Source: Lacihabitans sp. LS3-19
Lineage (GTDB): Bacteria > Bacteroidota > Bacteroidia > Cytophagales > Spirosomataceae
DNA: 35,773 bases
Direction: 5' to 3'
Assembly (NCBI RefSeq): GCF_024343575.1
Contig: NZ_RJUA01000021.1
Coordinates: forward strand, 1-35,773
A program made the translations under genes and the position numbers. The first letter of the stretch is position 1. Each line of letters opens with the position of its first letter. Under the pieces are notes generated by a model. The model worked only from the letters and a program-made list of their open reading frames with translations, had not been told where the DNA came from and did no database searches. Shown here one piece after another: positions 1 through 8,748 of the stretch.

Positions 1-2
1 CC

Positions 3-1916
3 CTATCAAGCAATTCCACAGGTAATTACAATTCAGCATTTGGACAAGGTACATTAATAGCAAATTCAACGGGAAGTTATAATGCAGGTTTTGGAAATGG
101 TGGACTATTGTTGAACACTTCAGGAAATGAAAATACGGCAATTGGTCATGATGCATTAAGTCAAAATAAAGCTAATAGTCGGTCAACTGCTGTAGGTTCA
201 AATGCAATGTTGAATGCAGACAATAGAACAACAGGTATAATCACTAATAACACTGCGGTAGGATCTGAAGCCTTGAAAGGAAGTGCAACACCTGCTAATA
301 ATATAGGAACGGGAAATACTGCGATAGGAAGCGAGTCTATGATGGCAAATACAAGTGGAAGCGGAAATGTTGCAACTGGTTATGCTGCCCTTTCAAGCAA
401 TTCCACAGGTAATTACAATTCAGCATTTGGACAAGGTACATTAATATCAAATTCAACTGGAAGTTATAATTCAGGGTTTGGAAATGGAGGATTATTATTG
501 AACACAACAGGAAATGACAATACTGCAATTGGACATGATGCCTTAAACCAAAATAGAGCAAACAGTCGATCAACAGCTGTTGGATCTAACGCAATGTTTA
601 ACGCTGATAATAGAACTACAGGCCAAGAGACATATAACACTGCTGTTGGTTTTAATTCTTTAAAAGGAAGTGCTACGCCTGCAAACAATACAGGACGCTT
701 TAATACAGCAGTAGGAGACGAAGCCTTAATGGGAATAACATCAGGAAACTCAAATTCGGCAGTCGGTAGTAGGGCATTGCAAGTAAACAGTTCAGGACAA
801 TACAATGTAGCTATGGGACAAGATGCATTGGGTTTAAATACGACAGGTTTTGATAATACTGCCCTGGGTTATCAAGCTTTGAGTGGAAATGTTGGAGGCC
901 AAAGAAGCACCGCAGTGGGTCGATTAGCAATGCAACTGATGAACAACAGTGCCGCCATCTCTGGTAACACAGCCGTAGGAAACGAAGCCCTAAGAGGAAG
1001 TGTTGTTTACGGTAACAATACCGGAACAAACAATACTGCTATTGGTCATGAAGCCGGAATGAATAACTCTACAGGAGGTGAAAATACAAGTGGTGGGTCT
1101 GGTTCATTGAAATTAAATCAAACAGGTAGCTTTAACACCGCTTTTGGTAAGTCTGCATTGGCGGTTTCTAATACCAATGACAATGCCGCTTTTGGCTCAG
1201 ATGCACTAAAATCTAATTCCACAGGAGAAGGAAATAGTTCATTTGGTCGTAGAAGTCTTGAGAATTCAACTGGATCTTCAAATACTGCCTTTGGTCACAC
1301 GGCTGGTAATCTCCTAGTTGCTGGAGACAGAAATACTTTTTTAGGAACGGGTGCTGGTTTTTTTCAGACATCTGGTTCAAATAATATAGCAATTGGAAAT
1401 AACGCACAAGTTCCGTCAGCTACTGGAAGCAATCAGATAAAAATAGGTGATGATCTAATAACTGATGCTTATGTTAAAGTTGCATGGACAATAACCTCAG
1501 ACAAAAGATGGAAAGAAAACATCCAAACCAGCCCACTTGGCCTAGATTTTATCAAAGATGTTACACCAGTGCTTTATCATAGAATAGGCAATGAAAAAAA
1601 AGAGCAAGAATTTGGTGTTATTGCCCAAGATTTGGAACAAGTATTGGCTAAATATGGCTATTCAGAGACCGACTTGGGTCTTCTCTCAAAAGATGACAAA
1701 GGATTCTATTCCGTGCGTTACAATGACTTAATAGCTCCAATGATTAAAGCTATGCAAGAACAGCAAGAAATGATAGAAAATCTAAAAAAAGAAAATGCTG
1801 AATTAATATCAAATAATTCTAAAATAGAGAACCAAATCACCGGTATTTTAGCAAGATTGAACCACATTGATGGTCTATCAAAAGTAAAAACTTCTCCTAG
1901 TGAAGTAGGAAAGTAA
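3..1916 (+). CDS. Repetitive surface protein with S74 autoprocessing chaperone, 3' part
   Basis: The frame is open from the first bases, so the 5' end lies outside the window; at least 637 codons are visible. Most of the protein is short head-type repeats (NTAVG, NTAIG and ALxxNTTG-like units) as in YadA-like trimeric adhesins and phage tail-fibre heads, which are expected to form a trimeric left-handed beta-roll. These sit in 129-residue super-repeats. The C-terminal ~140 residues match the Peptidase_S74 intramolecular chaperone: SDKRWKENI (Ser codon 1497-1499, Lys five residues later, the spacing of the known Ser-Lys dyad), then EFGVIAQDLE, then a coiled-coil tail. In this family the domain assembles the trimer and then cleaves itself off. 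I infer a cell-surface fibre or adhesin; the export route is not visible. A rho-independent terminator follows 20 bp after the stop. Confidence 0.85.
   Translation, partial: LSSNSTGNYNSAFGQGTLIANSTGSYNAGFGNGGLLLNTSGNENTAIGHDALSQNKANSRSTAVGSNAMLNADNRTTGIITNNTAVGSEALKGSATPANNIGTGNTAIGSESMMANTSGSGNVATGYAALSSNSTGNYNSAFGQGTLISNSTGSYNSGFGNGGLLLNTTGNDNTAIGHDALNQNRANSRSTAVGSNAMFNADNRTTGQETYNTAVGFNSLKGSATPANNTGRFNTAVGDEALMGITSGNSNSAVGSRALQVNSSGQYNVAMGQDALGLNTTGFDNTALGYQALSGNVGGQRSTAVGRLAMQLMNNSAAISGNTAVGNEALRGSVVYGNNTGTNNTAIGHEAGMNNSTGGENTSGGSGSLKLNQTGSFNTAFGKSALAVSNTNDNAAFGSDALKSNSTGEGNSSFGRRSLENSTGSSNTAFGHTAGNLLVAGDRNTFLGTGAGFFQTSGSNNIAIGNNAQVPSATGSNQIKIGDDLITDAYVKVAWTITSDKRWKENIQTSPLGLDFIKDVTPVLYHRIGNEKKEQEFGVIAQDLEQVLAKYGYSETDLGLLSKDDKGFYSVRYNDLIAPMIKAMQEQQEMIENLKKENAELISNNSKIENQITGILARLNHIDGLSKVKTSPSEVGK
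6..392 (+). repeat. 387-bp tandem super-repeat, copy 1 (window-edge copy)
   Basis: This stretch aligns without gaps to 393-779 at a period of exactly 387 bp (129 codons). The TTG-AAC codons at 111 and 498, and the shared tcaagcaattccacagg at 6 and 393, fix the register. Differences are mostly at third codon positions, pointing to an older duplication under protein-level selection. More copies may lie upstream of the window. Confidence 0.85.
393..779 (+). repeat. 387-bp tandem super-repeat, copy 2
   Basis: This is the second full copy of the 129-residue super-repeat of the surface protein. A third copy begins in register at 780 but is diverged and shorter: about 330 bp to the corresponding point near 1116, lacking roughly one 19-22 residue unit. 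Confidence 0.85.
780..1115 (+). repeat. Diverged, shortened third super-repeat copy
   Basis: It starts in register with copies 1 and 2 (NSSGQYN against NSTGNYN, offset 387 bp). It keeps RSTAVG, NTAVGNEALRGS and NNTG landmarks, but is about 110 rather than 129 codons long and clearly more diverged. Confidence 0.6.
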
Positions 1917-1936
1917 TATTAAACTAGCTTTTAATT

Positions 1937-1967
1937 AAACCACCTGAATATCTCGGGTGGTTTTTCT
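1937..1967 (+). terminator. Rho-independent terminator after the surface protein
   Basis: An 11-bp stem (AAACCACCTGA paired with TCGGGTGGTTT, one T-G wobble) closes a 5-nt loop and is followed by a short T run. Confidence 0.85.
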
Positions 1968-2102
1968 ATTTTCTCTTCAGGCTAAAAAATATAAGTATCT
2001 CCTTGACTAAGTTTCAAAATTATTTTCAATATTTGAAAATGGACGGTTCTTTCGTTTCATAATAAGAATAAGCCATTGAAAAACCTTTCAAATACCAAAT
2101 AA

Positions 2103-3104
2103 TTGAAAAAACTATTATTTACATTTTTAGCAATTTCCCTGTTTACATCTTGTAAAAAGAAGGAGGTCGAATCTGAAATTTCAACGCCAAGTATTGAAAA
2201 ACCTAAAGGGATATTTTCAAGTGCTGGAAGTACCTCCAACGTCGTCTTAAGTCATCCAGAGGTTAGGGGCGTATTGATAAGATCGTTTTGGAAAGACATT
2301 GAAACTAGCGAAGGAAGTTTCGATTTTTCATCGATTGATAAACAAATCGATGCAATCAAAGCAAAAGGAAAAAAATATTCATTATCGATACTTGCTGGGG
2401 GAATTGGTAGCCCCGATTGGCTAATCTCGCAAAAAAAAGCACCCTTTTTTGATTATAATTTTAGAGGCTTACCCTATAAACTTCCCTTGATTTGGGACAA
2501 TTCAGTTCAGGAATATTTAGGAAAATTAGCCGACAAATTGGGTGAAAAATACAATAATGATGCTTCTTTATTATTGGTATACATTCCCCAAATGACCGCA
2601 AATGGAGTTGAAGGCCATCTAAATGGATTTAACCAAAGTGCTTTCGCTGCGGCAGGATATACTGAAACAAAATGGATTGACGCATCCCTTAAAAATGCCA
2701 AGAAATTTGCAAATGCGTTTTCAAAAAAGGCATTGGCAATTGAAGTTCACGAATTGTTTTACTCTTCTATTCCTGCCTCCGCCATCATCACAGATCTTTG
2801 GAACGACAAAAGCCTTAACCATAGGGTTGGTGCAGCAATGTGGTGGATATCAGGCAATACTACCTATCAGACAAACTTAATTACAGTTTTGGAAAATTAC
2901 CCTGGCGACATTTATTGCCAAGTTATAGCTAGGTCCGACAATACTTCGAGTTTTCCGAACGGAGATTACACAAAAGTTTTTGAGCAAGCTAAACGTATAA
3001 AAGCAAGATACATAGAGCCATGGGACTATGAATTTAACATCAGCAATTGGGACAACACATTTCGTGATTTTAATCTTTATGCTGATGAATTAAAGAAATA
3101 TTGA
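2103..3104 (+). CDS. Lipoprotein, putative TIM-barrel glycoside hydrolase-like
   Basis: The 333-residue protein starts at TTG; an in-frame TAA lies immediately before it, so no upstream start is possible. A lipoprotein signal peptide ends at Cys17 (LFTSC), predicting a lipid-anchored envelope protein. The mature part has the alternating strand/helix texture of glycoside hydrolase barrels. GVLIRSFWKDIETSEG (~56-71) followed by FDFSSIDKQIDAIKAKGKK resembles the opening strands of clan A-like hydrolases. Candidate acidic residues are Glu170 (ANGVEGH), Glu214/Glu217 (AIEVHE) and Glu305 (YIEPWDYEF). I cannot assign a family or substrate, and a non-catalytic barrel is possible. An AATATTTG box near 2028-2035 with TTG 22 nt upstream could be its promoter. 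Confidence 0.6.
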   Translation: MKKLLFTFLAISLFTSCKKKEVESEISTPSIEKPKGIFSSAGSTSNVVLSHPEVRGVLIRSFWKDIETSEGSFDFSSIDKQIDAIKAKGKKYSLSILAGGIGSPDWLISQKKAPFFDYNFRGLPYKLPLIWDNSVQEYLGKLADKLGEKYNNDASLLLVYIPQMTANGVEGHLNGFNQSAFAAAGYTETKWIDASLKNAKKFANAFSKKALAIEVHELFYSSIPASAIITDLWNDKSLNHRVGAAMWWISGNTTYQTNLITVLENYPGDIYCQVIARSDNTSSFPNGDYTKVFEQAKRIKARYIEPWDYEFNISNWDNTFRDFNLYADELKKY

Positions 3105-3831
3105 AAGAAAAAACCGATTGGCAGTTCTTTCCTAAAAAACAATTGCTTTGAAAAAAACTAGTTGAAAAAAGAAAAAACTGGTTTGATCTAAATAATCTGC
3201 ATTTGAAAATTTAAAGAAAAAAAAGATAATAAATTGAGATATAAAGGCAGAAAAATGTAACCAATTAAGTTTCATTTGATAGTTGAAAGTTATCACTTCA
3301 ATCCATGACAAATATCGTTGCAAAAATCAATTTTCGAAAGTACAATTATTAAAGATTTAGATGAGCGTTGATAAAAGTATTTGCAAAATAACTCAACCTG
3401 CTTTCTGTCTTGGCTAATTCCATTTGCTGTTTAATCTATAAATAAAAACAAGGTGGAGAGCATAATTGGCATTTGTTCATTACTAAGTCAACAGTTACCG
3501 TTAGAGGTGCAATTTTATTGATAACCATCTATTTCGGTAATTATTTTTTTAGGAATCACTATATTTTGGTATTCTGTCAACTTCTATAATGAATGAAACT
3601 TAATTATTGTCAACTACAATATGAATCTAGTGTCTAAAAAAGAGAAAATAAAAGGAAAATAAAATTAGTTAGCCGAAACTCGGGTCAAAGAACATAAATG
3701 CACCTTAAGCATACAAATAAAATCCCTACCCAATTTAAAGAAATCCCAAATTAAATTAGACAAAAATTGCGAAACCAAGATTTCTAAATATATTTGCAAC
3801 CGATTAGTTTCATAAATTAATAAAAGACAAA
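3105..3831. other. 727-bp stretch without a recognisable gene
   Basis: It is AT-rich, with stops in all frames and no credible coding stretch. It holds weak hairpins near 3104-3132 and 3157-3182 (AAACTAGTT/AACTGGTTT) without a good T run on the plus strand, and an imperfect ~20-bp direct repeat (TGTCAACT...ATGAAT at 3576-3595 and 3609-3627). The 3' end carries the promoter of the next gene. The rest is unexplained. Confidence 0.5.
3767..3809 (+). promoter_or_regulatory. Housekeeping promoter and possible ArsR operator
   Basis: TTG at 3767-3769, a 19-nt spacer and TATATTTG at 3789-3796 match the Bacteroidota -33/-7 promoter. The near-palindrome AACCGATTAGTT (3798-3809) sits where transcription should start, a natural place for autorepression by the following ArsR-family gene. 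The operator role is inference. Confidence 0.55.
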
Positions 3832-4143
3832 ATGAGAAGAGATATTTTCCAAGCAATTGCAGACCCTACACGAAGAGCAATTATTGCACTTATTGCCTTG
3901 CAGGCTATGACACCTAATGCTATAGCGGAAAATTTCCAGACGACACGACAGGCGGTTTCAAAACACTTGCGGATATTGACAGAGTGCCAATTGGTAAAAC
4001 AAGAGCAACAAGGAAGAGAAATTTTCTACTCACTTGAGATAGACAAAATGAAAGAAATAGACGATTGGTTGGCTCAATATAGGAATATTTGGGAGACAAG
4101 ATTTAATCAATTGGATCAATTATTATCAAACCTAAAAAAATGA
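3832..4143 (+). CDS. ArsR-family HTH repressor (SRPBCC-linked)
   Basis: The 103-residue winged-helix protein begins [20 protein letters not shown], the usual start of ArsR-like repressors that pair with SRPBCC/AHSA1 genes. The recognition helix region is [13 protein letters not shown] (~42-54), followed by the wing (GREIFYSLE). I see no CxC metal-binding motif, so it probably does not sense metal through the classical ArsR site. It lies 4 nt upstream of the SRPBCC gene at 4148, and the two are almost certainly co-transcribed. Family knowledge suggests it represses its own operon; the ligand is unknown. Confidence 0.85.
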   Translation: MRRDIFQAIADPTRRAIIALIALQAMTPNAIAENFQTTRQAVSKHLRILTECQLVKQEQQGREIFYSLEIDKMKEIDDWLAQYRNIWETRFNQLDQLLSNLKK

Positions 4144-4147
4144 AAAA

Positions 4148-4636
4148 ATGAAAAACGATTTACTTTTTGACTTTATAGTGGACAAACCAGCCAAAACGGT
4201 ATTTATAACGAGAGAATTTGCAGCGGACCTTTCGAATGTATGGGATGCATTTACAAAAGCCGAATTGCTCGACCAATGGGTAGCCCCAAAACCTTTTATT
4301 TCCAGAACAAAATACATGAATTTTGAAGTTGGCGGAAAAAGGTTTTATGTGATGGTAAGCCCCGAAGGAATAGAGCGTTGGGCAATCCAAGAATACACCT
4401 CCATCACGCCAAAGACCAATTTTAAGATGTATAATGCTTTTGCTGATGCAGACGAAAACCCTCAATTGCCAGGTTCTGATTGGGATTACAATTTCAGTGA
4501 ACAAAATGGCATAACAAAAGTGAATATTACTATATTTAATGAATCTTTTGAACGTATGGAAAGCATACTTGAAGGCTTCCAAATAGGATTTACAATGTCT
4601 TTGACAAACTTGGATAACCTATTAGAAACTTTGTAA
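4148..4636 (+). CDS. SRPBCC/AHSA1-domain protein
   Basis: This 162-residue protein has one START-like SRPBCC fold of the AHSA1 type: [20 protein letters not shown], then [11 protein letters not shown], then [16 protein letters not shown], and a C-terminal helix ([20 protein letters not shown]). Such proteins bind hydrophobic ligands and are commonly encoded next to an ArsR repressor, as here (4-nt gap). It is presumably cytoplasmic; the ligand is not predictable. Confidence 0.85.
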   Translation: MKNDLLFDFIVDKPAKTVFITREFAADLSNVWDAFTKAELLDQWVAPKPFISRTKYMNFEVGGKRFYVMVSPEGIERWAIQEYTSITPKTNFKMYNAFADADENPQLPGSDWDYNFSEQNGITKVNITIFNESFERMESILEGFQIGFTMSLTNLDNLLETL

Positions 4637-4727
4637 AAATCTTCTATAAAAGGCATTACATGGGCATAATTTATTAGTATAATGATATTAAAAAGGGTGA
4701 TTTTAGACTTCGCAATGAAATAAATCT

Positions 4728-5153
4728 ATGAGCATTTCTGATCAAATCAAAGATTATATTTATAGCCAAACAGAACCCAAACGCAGCGAAATGCAAGAGC
4801 TGAATGACCTCATTCTGCAAATAATGCCAGACTGTAAACTTTGGTTTTTAGATGGAAAAGACGAAAAAGGTAAAATTGTTTCTAATCCAAATATTGGCTT
4901 TGGAAAATACACCATAAAATATGCAAATGGAAGCACAAAAGAATTTTATCAAATTGGATTGAGTGCAAATACTACTGGTATTTCGGTCTATATAATGGGT
5001 ATTTCAGATAAAACGTATTTGGCCCAAACCTTTGGCGAAAAATTAGGCAAAGTGAGTGTGAGTGGATATTGCATAAGGTTCAAAACGCTCAAAGATATTA
5101 ATATAGAAGTACTTAAAGATGCTATCAAATATGGGTTTGGGGATAGAACATAA
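4728..5153 (+). CDS. DUF1801 domain protein
   Basis: A 141-residue soluble protein. The N-terminal half (ELNDLILQIMPDCKLWFLDGK, then GFGKYTIKYANG) and the KTLKDINIEVLKDAI end fit the YdhG/DUF1801 family, small cytoplasmic proteins often found next to SRPBCC genes. Activity is unknown. It lies 91 bp downstream of the SRPBCC gene in the same direction and may share its transcript; no terminator separates them. Confidence 0.7.
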   Translation: MSISDQIKDYIYSQTEPKRSEMQELNDLILQIMPDCKLWFLDGKDEKGKIVSNPNIGFGKYTIKYANGSTKEFYQIGLSANTTGISVYIMGISDKTYLAQTFGEKLGKVSVSGYCIRFKTLKDINIEVLKDAIKYGFGDRT

Positions 5154-5333
5154 TAATTTTCGAAATTAAAAAGTATTGAATCTAAAATGTAGAAAAAAAA
5201 CTTTTCATTTTATACCATTCTTATACAAATACCCCAGACCCATATTTGATATTAATCTGCAGTTATTTTTGAAAGCCTAAATATGATTTTTATAATTTAA
5301 GCACTCAAAATATTAAAAAAGCAGATATTTTTC

Positions 5334-5341
5334 TATATTTG
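5334..5341 (+). promoter_or_regulatory. Probable -7 box before the small His/Cys-rich gene
   Basis: TATATTTG, followed by CAAC exactly as at 3789-3800, lies 22 nt before the TTG start at 5364. No good -33 TTG is seen at the expected spacing, so the support is partial. Confidence 0.45.
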
Positions 5342-5363
5342 CAACATTGTTTCATTTAGCAAA

Positions 5364-5732
5364 TTGAAAAAAGATAAAAACGTAAAATTCGGGGCACTTT
5401 TTCTGTTGGTGGTATATTTTGCCAACCTTGTGCCTTCTTTCTTTTTGCACCATCATGATGAGGAAATTGTAAGCTACAACGAAGCCACATCATGTGAAAA
5501 ATCAATCTTCTACAGCTATTCCAACGAAAAATGTGACCATAAAACGCACCTAAACAAAAGCCAAAAGAGTTGCCTATTATGCGACTATCACTTTAGCAGT
5601 CCTCACTTTTTAGAATTTAGCTTTTATAAATTCCTAAATTACTCTTTTAAAAATACACATTCGTCTTTAGCAAAAGACTACAGTTTTGAGACCTTCTCTT
5701 TAGTTTCAAACAGGGGCCCTCCTACTGCCTGA
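5364..5732 (+). CDS. Small exported His/Cys-rich protein upstream of TonB receptor
   Basis: 122 residues, TTG start at 5364, which suits the -7 box 22 nt upstream. A hydrophobic segment (~9-27, GALFLLVVYFANLVPSFF) is a signal peptide or anchor. It is followed by LHHHDEE, CEKS, KCDHKTHLNK and a SCLLCDYHF motif, all possible metal ligands. The protein ends in SNRGPPTA. No family is recognised. It lies 82 bp before a TonB-dependent receptor with no terminator between, suggesting one operon. I infer a periplasmic metal-binding accessory; nothing proves metal binding. Compare the small His-rich protein before the RND efflux operon at 35141-35530. Confidence 0.7.
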   Translation: MKKDKNVKFGALFLLVVYFANLVPSFFLHHHDEEIVSYNEATSCEKSIFYSYSNEKCDHKTHLNKSQKSCLLCDYHFSSPHFLEFSFYKFLNYSFKNTHSSLAKDYSFETFSLVSNRGPPTA

Positions 5733-5814
5733 TTTTTTTATAAAATTATTTTAATCTTTTGTGGCTTTTTCCCACTTAGGATTCGGTATTTCTAAAATTT
5801 AAAAAATCAAAAAA

Positions 5815-8220
5815 ATGGGAGCAAAAAATACAATTGCCATCGTTTTTTTTGGGCTTATAACTCTAAATAGTTTGGCTCAAAATACTATTAGTGGTAGCAT
5901 TAAAGACACTAAAACTAACGAAATATTGGCAGGAGCCAATGTTTACATATCAGACTTAAAACTAGGTGTTTCTACAAATAATGAGGGTTTCTTTAAAATC
6001 GAAAATATTAAACCTGGGAGTTATCTTTTTGAAATCAGTTATTTAGGCTATAATAATTTTGTACAAAAAATATATATTTCAAAAGATACTATTTTAAATA
6101 TCTCATTAAACTCCTCTGTATCAGAACTCAACGAAGTTGTTGTGACGGCAGTTACTCGCAGCACAGAGCTTAAGCGAAGTCCTGTTATCATCAAAGCAAT
6201 AGACAAAAACGCTTTGAATCAAAACAGTTCTACTAATCTAATTGATGCCTTAAAAAATGTACCTGGTGTAAACCAGATAACGACAGGAGCCTCAATTTCA
6301 AAACCCATCATCCGAGGATTAGGCTATAACAGGGTTATAACGTTGTACAACGGCATACGCCAGGAAGGACAACAATGGGGTGATGAACACGGCATAGAAA
6401 TAGACGAATATGACATTGACCGAATAGAAATCGTGAAAGGCCCAGGGAGTTTAATGTATGGCTCAGATGGAATAGCTGGCGTTTTAAATTTTCTATCACC
6501 AAAAGCACCCTATTTAGACGAAACAAAATCGCAATTGGTGACCAATTACCAATCCAATAATAACCTTATCGGCTATTCATTTTCGAATTCGGGGAATAAA
6601 AAAGGCTTCCAATGGATGGGAAGATTTAGCAATAAATATGCTGGAAACTACCAAAACAAGTATGATGGTAAAGTTTATAACTCAGGTTTTAAAGAATATG
6701 ATGGCAGTTTGTTTTTAGGCATAAACAAAAACTGGGGTCATTCTCATCTAAATTTAAGTACTTATAACAATACCTTAAATCTTGTAGAAGGCGAAAGAGA
6801 CGATGATGGCAACTTTCTGTTTATTACACCTGATGGAAATGAGCAAGTTGCTACAAAAAATGATTTAAAAGGTTATAAAATTGGTTTCCCGCATCAAGAA
6901 GTCAATCATTTGAGAGCTTCTCTAAACAACTATTTTATACTAAAAAAAGGCACATTAAATGCCGACTTTGCCTTTCAAAATAACCAACGGAAGGAATTTG
7001 GAGAGGCCACAAATCCCAAAGATATTGAACTGTTTTTTTTCTTGAATACCTTCAACTACAACTTAAGATACAATTTTTCTGAGAAAAACGGTTGGGAAAC
7101 TTCATTTGGAATAGGTGGAATGTATCAAACCAATCAAAATAAGGGTTTAGAAGTTTTAATTCCGGAATATGGAATGTTTGATGCCGGTGCCTTTTTGTTT
7201 ACGCAAAAAACCTTTGAGAAAAAACTTACCCTTTCAGGCGGGATACGTTTTGACAATAGAACCATGAACTCCAAACAGCTAATATTGGACGAAAATGGGG
7301 AACCTACAAACCTCCAAAACCCAAATAATGAAGTAAAATTTAATGCATTTAAACAAAACTACAATGGTATTTCTGGAAGTTTGGGCCTCGCCTATTTAAT
7401 TGATAAAACTTCTACTTTAAAATTCAATATTTCTCGTGGTTTCAGAGCTCCAACTATTGCCGAGTTAGCCTCAAATGGAAGGCATGAAGGTACTTTTAGA
7501 TATGAAATTGGAAACCAAAATCTGAAATCTGAAATCAGTCAGCAGATAGATATCGCTTATTTTTATAATTCCGATCATTTAACATTTGAGCTTACACCTT
7601 TCGCCAATTTTATCTCCAACTATATTTACTCTGAAAAAATGAAGGATGAAAATGGCAATGACATAATTCCCGATCCAAGCGATCCTGCTCCTGGTTTTAA
7701 GTTTGTTCAAGGTAATGCGAGGCTATTAGGCGGAGAAATATACTTGGACGTTCACCCGCACCCATTAGATTGGTTACATATCGGCAATTCGTTTTCTTTT
7801 GTACAGGCCACTCAAGCAAATCAAACAGATAGTACCAAATATTTGCCATTTATTCCTGCCCCAAAATACCGTGGAGAACTTAAAGCTCAATTCAAAAAAA
7901 CTGGAAAAGCACTATCTAATGCTTATATGAAGTTTAGCTTGGACCACTATTTTATGCAAAATAAAGTTTTCAGTGCTTATGAAACTGAAACCGCAACACC
8001 TTCTTACACATTATTAGGTTTAGGCATGGGTGGAGATGTGAAAGGCTTTAATAGGAAAGATTTCATGAGTATATTTATTAGTGCAGATAATCTAACCGAC
8101 GTAGCTTATCAAAGCCATTTAAGTAGATTAAAATATGCTCCAGAAAATCCACTAACAGGCAGAATGGGGGTATTTAATATGGGCAGAAATATCAGTTTAA
8201 AAATGATTTTTAATTTATAG
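5815..8220 (+). CDS. TonB-dependent outer-membrane receptor, probably metal uptake
   Basis: 801 residues with a signal peptide (to ~22, LNSLAQ), a carboxypeptidase-regulatory-like Ig domain (~23-105, GSIKDTKTNEILAGANVYIS), a plug (~115-230, with IRGLGYNRVITLYNG and IEIVKGPGSLMYG) and a 22-strand-type barrel ending in ...ISLKMIFNL with a terminal aromatic/hydrophobic strand. It imports a substrate across the outer membrane using TonB energy. The acidic/His plug region GDEHGIEIDEYDIDR and the His/Cys-rich upstream gene suggest a metal ion or complex, loosely like ZnuD-type receptors; the substrate is inference. There is no SusD partner, arguing against glycan uptake. A bidirectional terminator follows. 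Confidence 0.88.
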   Translation: MGAKNTIAIVFFGLITLNSLAQNTISGSIKDTKTNEILAGANVYISDLKLGVSTNNEGFFKIENIKPGSYLFEISYLGYNNFVQKIYISKDTILNISLNSSVSELNEVVVTAVTRSTELKRSPVIIKAIDKNALNQNSSTNLIDALKNVPGVNQITTGASISKPIIRGLGYNRVITLYNGIRQEGQQWGDEHGIEIDEYDIDRIEIVKGPGSLMYGSDGIAGVLNFLSPKAPYLDETKSQLVTNYQSNNNLIGYSFSNSGNKKGFQWMGRFSNKYAGNYQNKYDGKVYNSGFKEYDGSLFLGINKNWGHSHLNLSTYNNTLNLVEGERDDDGNFLFITPDGNEQVATKNDLKGYKIGFPHQEVNHLRASLNNYFILKKGTLNADFAFQNNQRKEFGEATNPKDIELFFFLNTFNYNLRYNFSEKNGWETSFGIGGMYQTNQNKGLEVLIPEYGMFDAGAFLFTQKTFEKKLTLSGGIRFDNRTMNSKQLILDENGEPTNLQNPNNEVKFNAFKQNYNGISGSLGLAYLIDKTSTLKFNISRGFRAPTIAELASNGRHEGTFRYEIGNQNLKSEISQQIDIAYFYNSDHLTFELTPFANFISNYIYSEKMKDENGNDIIPDPSDPAPGFKFVQGNARLLGGEIYLDVHPHPLDWLHIGNSFSFVQATQANQTDSTKYLPFIPAPKYRGELKAQFKKTGKALSNAYMKFSLDHYFMQNKVFSAYETETATPSYTLLGLGMGGDVKGFNRKDFMSIFISADNLTDVAYQSHLSRLKYAPENPLTGRMGVFNMGRNISLKMIFNL

Positions 8221-8261
8221 AGAAATTTTTCAAAAGCTCTTTTTGTGCCGTTTTGATCAAA

Positions 8262-8305
8262 AAAAAGCCTGAATCTGTTTTATTTCAACGGGATTCAGGC
8301 TTTTT
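8262..8305. terminator. Bidirectional terminator between convergent genes
   Basis: A 14-bp perfect stem (AAAAAGCCTGAATC and its complement at 8292-8305) with a 16-nt loop and A/T tracts on both sides serves the TonB receptor on plus and the coiled-coil lipoprotein on minus. Confidence 0.9.
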
Positions 8306-8310
8306 AATAT

Positions 8311-8721
8311 TTAATTTTCAATCGCATCAGAAATTCTCTCAATTTTCTTTTGGACTTTATTTTGAAATTCCTTCCAATCTTTTTTAGTATCAGATTTCAA
8401 CTCTTCAAGGTCTTTTTTAAGATCATCTCTTTCTCTTTCCAAGTCTTCTTTTGTTTCTTTAATAGACTTATCCAATTTCTCAGCGGTTGGATCTACTTTT
8501 TCTTGATCAAACTTATCTATCTTGTATTGAAGTTTATCTATAGCCATTTCAATCTCTGATTTAAGTTCTTCCGTTTTATCATCCATTTTATCTACAGCCA
8601 CTTCCATTTTATCTTGAGCCTCATCTATTTTATCTTCCGCATTTTCTTGTGTTTTTTCACTACAGGCAGTAATCGAAACGAAACCCAAAAATGCTAATAA
8701 AACAATTCTTATCTTTTTCAT
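8311..8721 (-). CDS. Coiled-coil lipoprotein, highly charged
   Basis: 136 residues. A lipoprotein signal peptide ends at Cys20 (SITAC). The rest is almost entirely Lys/Glu/Asp-rich heptads (~28-133, with repeated DKM/DKL and DLKKDLEELK units), predicting a long coiled coil anchored to a membrane by lipid. No enzymatic motif is present. It starts 27 bp after the glycine-zipper lipoprotein gene and is probably co-transcribed with it, which would place it under the GGAAT/tandem-repeat promoter at ~9200. Function is unknown; an envelope spacer or stress protein is plausible. Confidence 0.75.
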   Translation of the reverse strand: MKKIRIVLLAFLGFVSITACSEKTQENAEDKIDEAQDKMEVAVDKMDDKTEELKSEIEMAIDKLQYKIDKFDQEKVDPTAEKLDKSIKETKEDLERERDDLKKDLEELKSDTKKDWKEFQNKVQKKIERISDAIEN

Positions 8722-8748
8722 ATTTGCTGTCTTTTTAAGTTTTAATAA

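Noticed and set aside
464-805. Long minus-strand frames opposite the repetitive surface gene
   Set aside because: They exist because the repeats are low complexity; the plus strand has clear family repeats and an S74 domain.
1-1916. Surface protein as a phage tail fibre in a prophage
   Set aside because: S74 and head repeats also occur in chromosomal adhesin-like proteins; the downstream genes are not phage genes, so prophage origin is unsupported from this window.
3361-3417. Short plus-strand frame starting ATGAGCGTTGAT
   Set aside because: Only 18 codons, no regulatory signals, no recognisable product.
3500-3550. TTACCG...CGGTAA followed by seven T as a terminator
   Set aside because: The loop would be over 40 nt with only a 6-bp stem and no gene just upstream.
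3665-3856. 63-codon minus-strand frame overlapping the ArsR start
   Set aside because: Covers the promoter and first codons of a clear gene; composition is that of antisense/AT-rich DNA.
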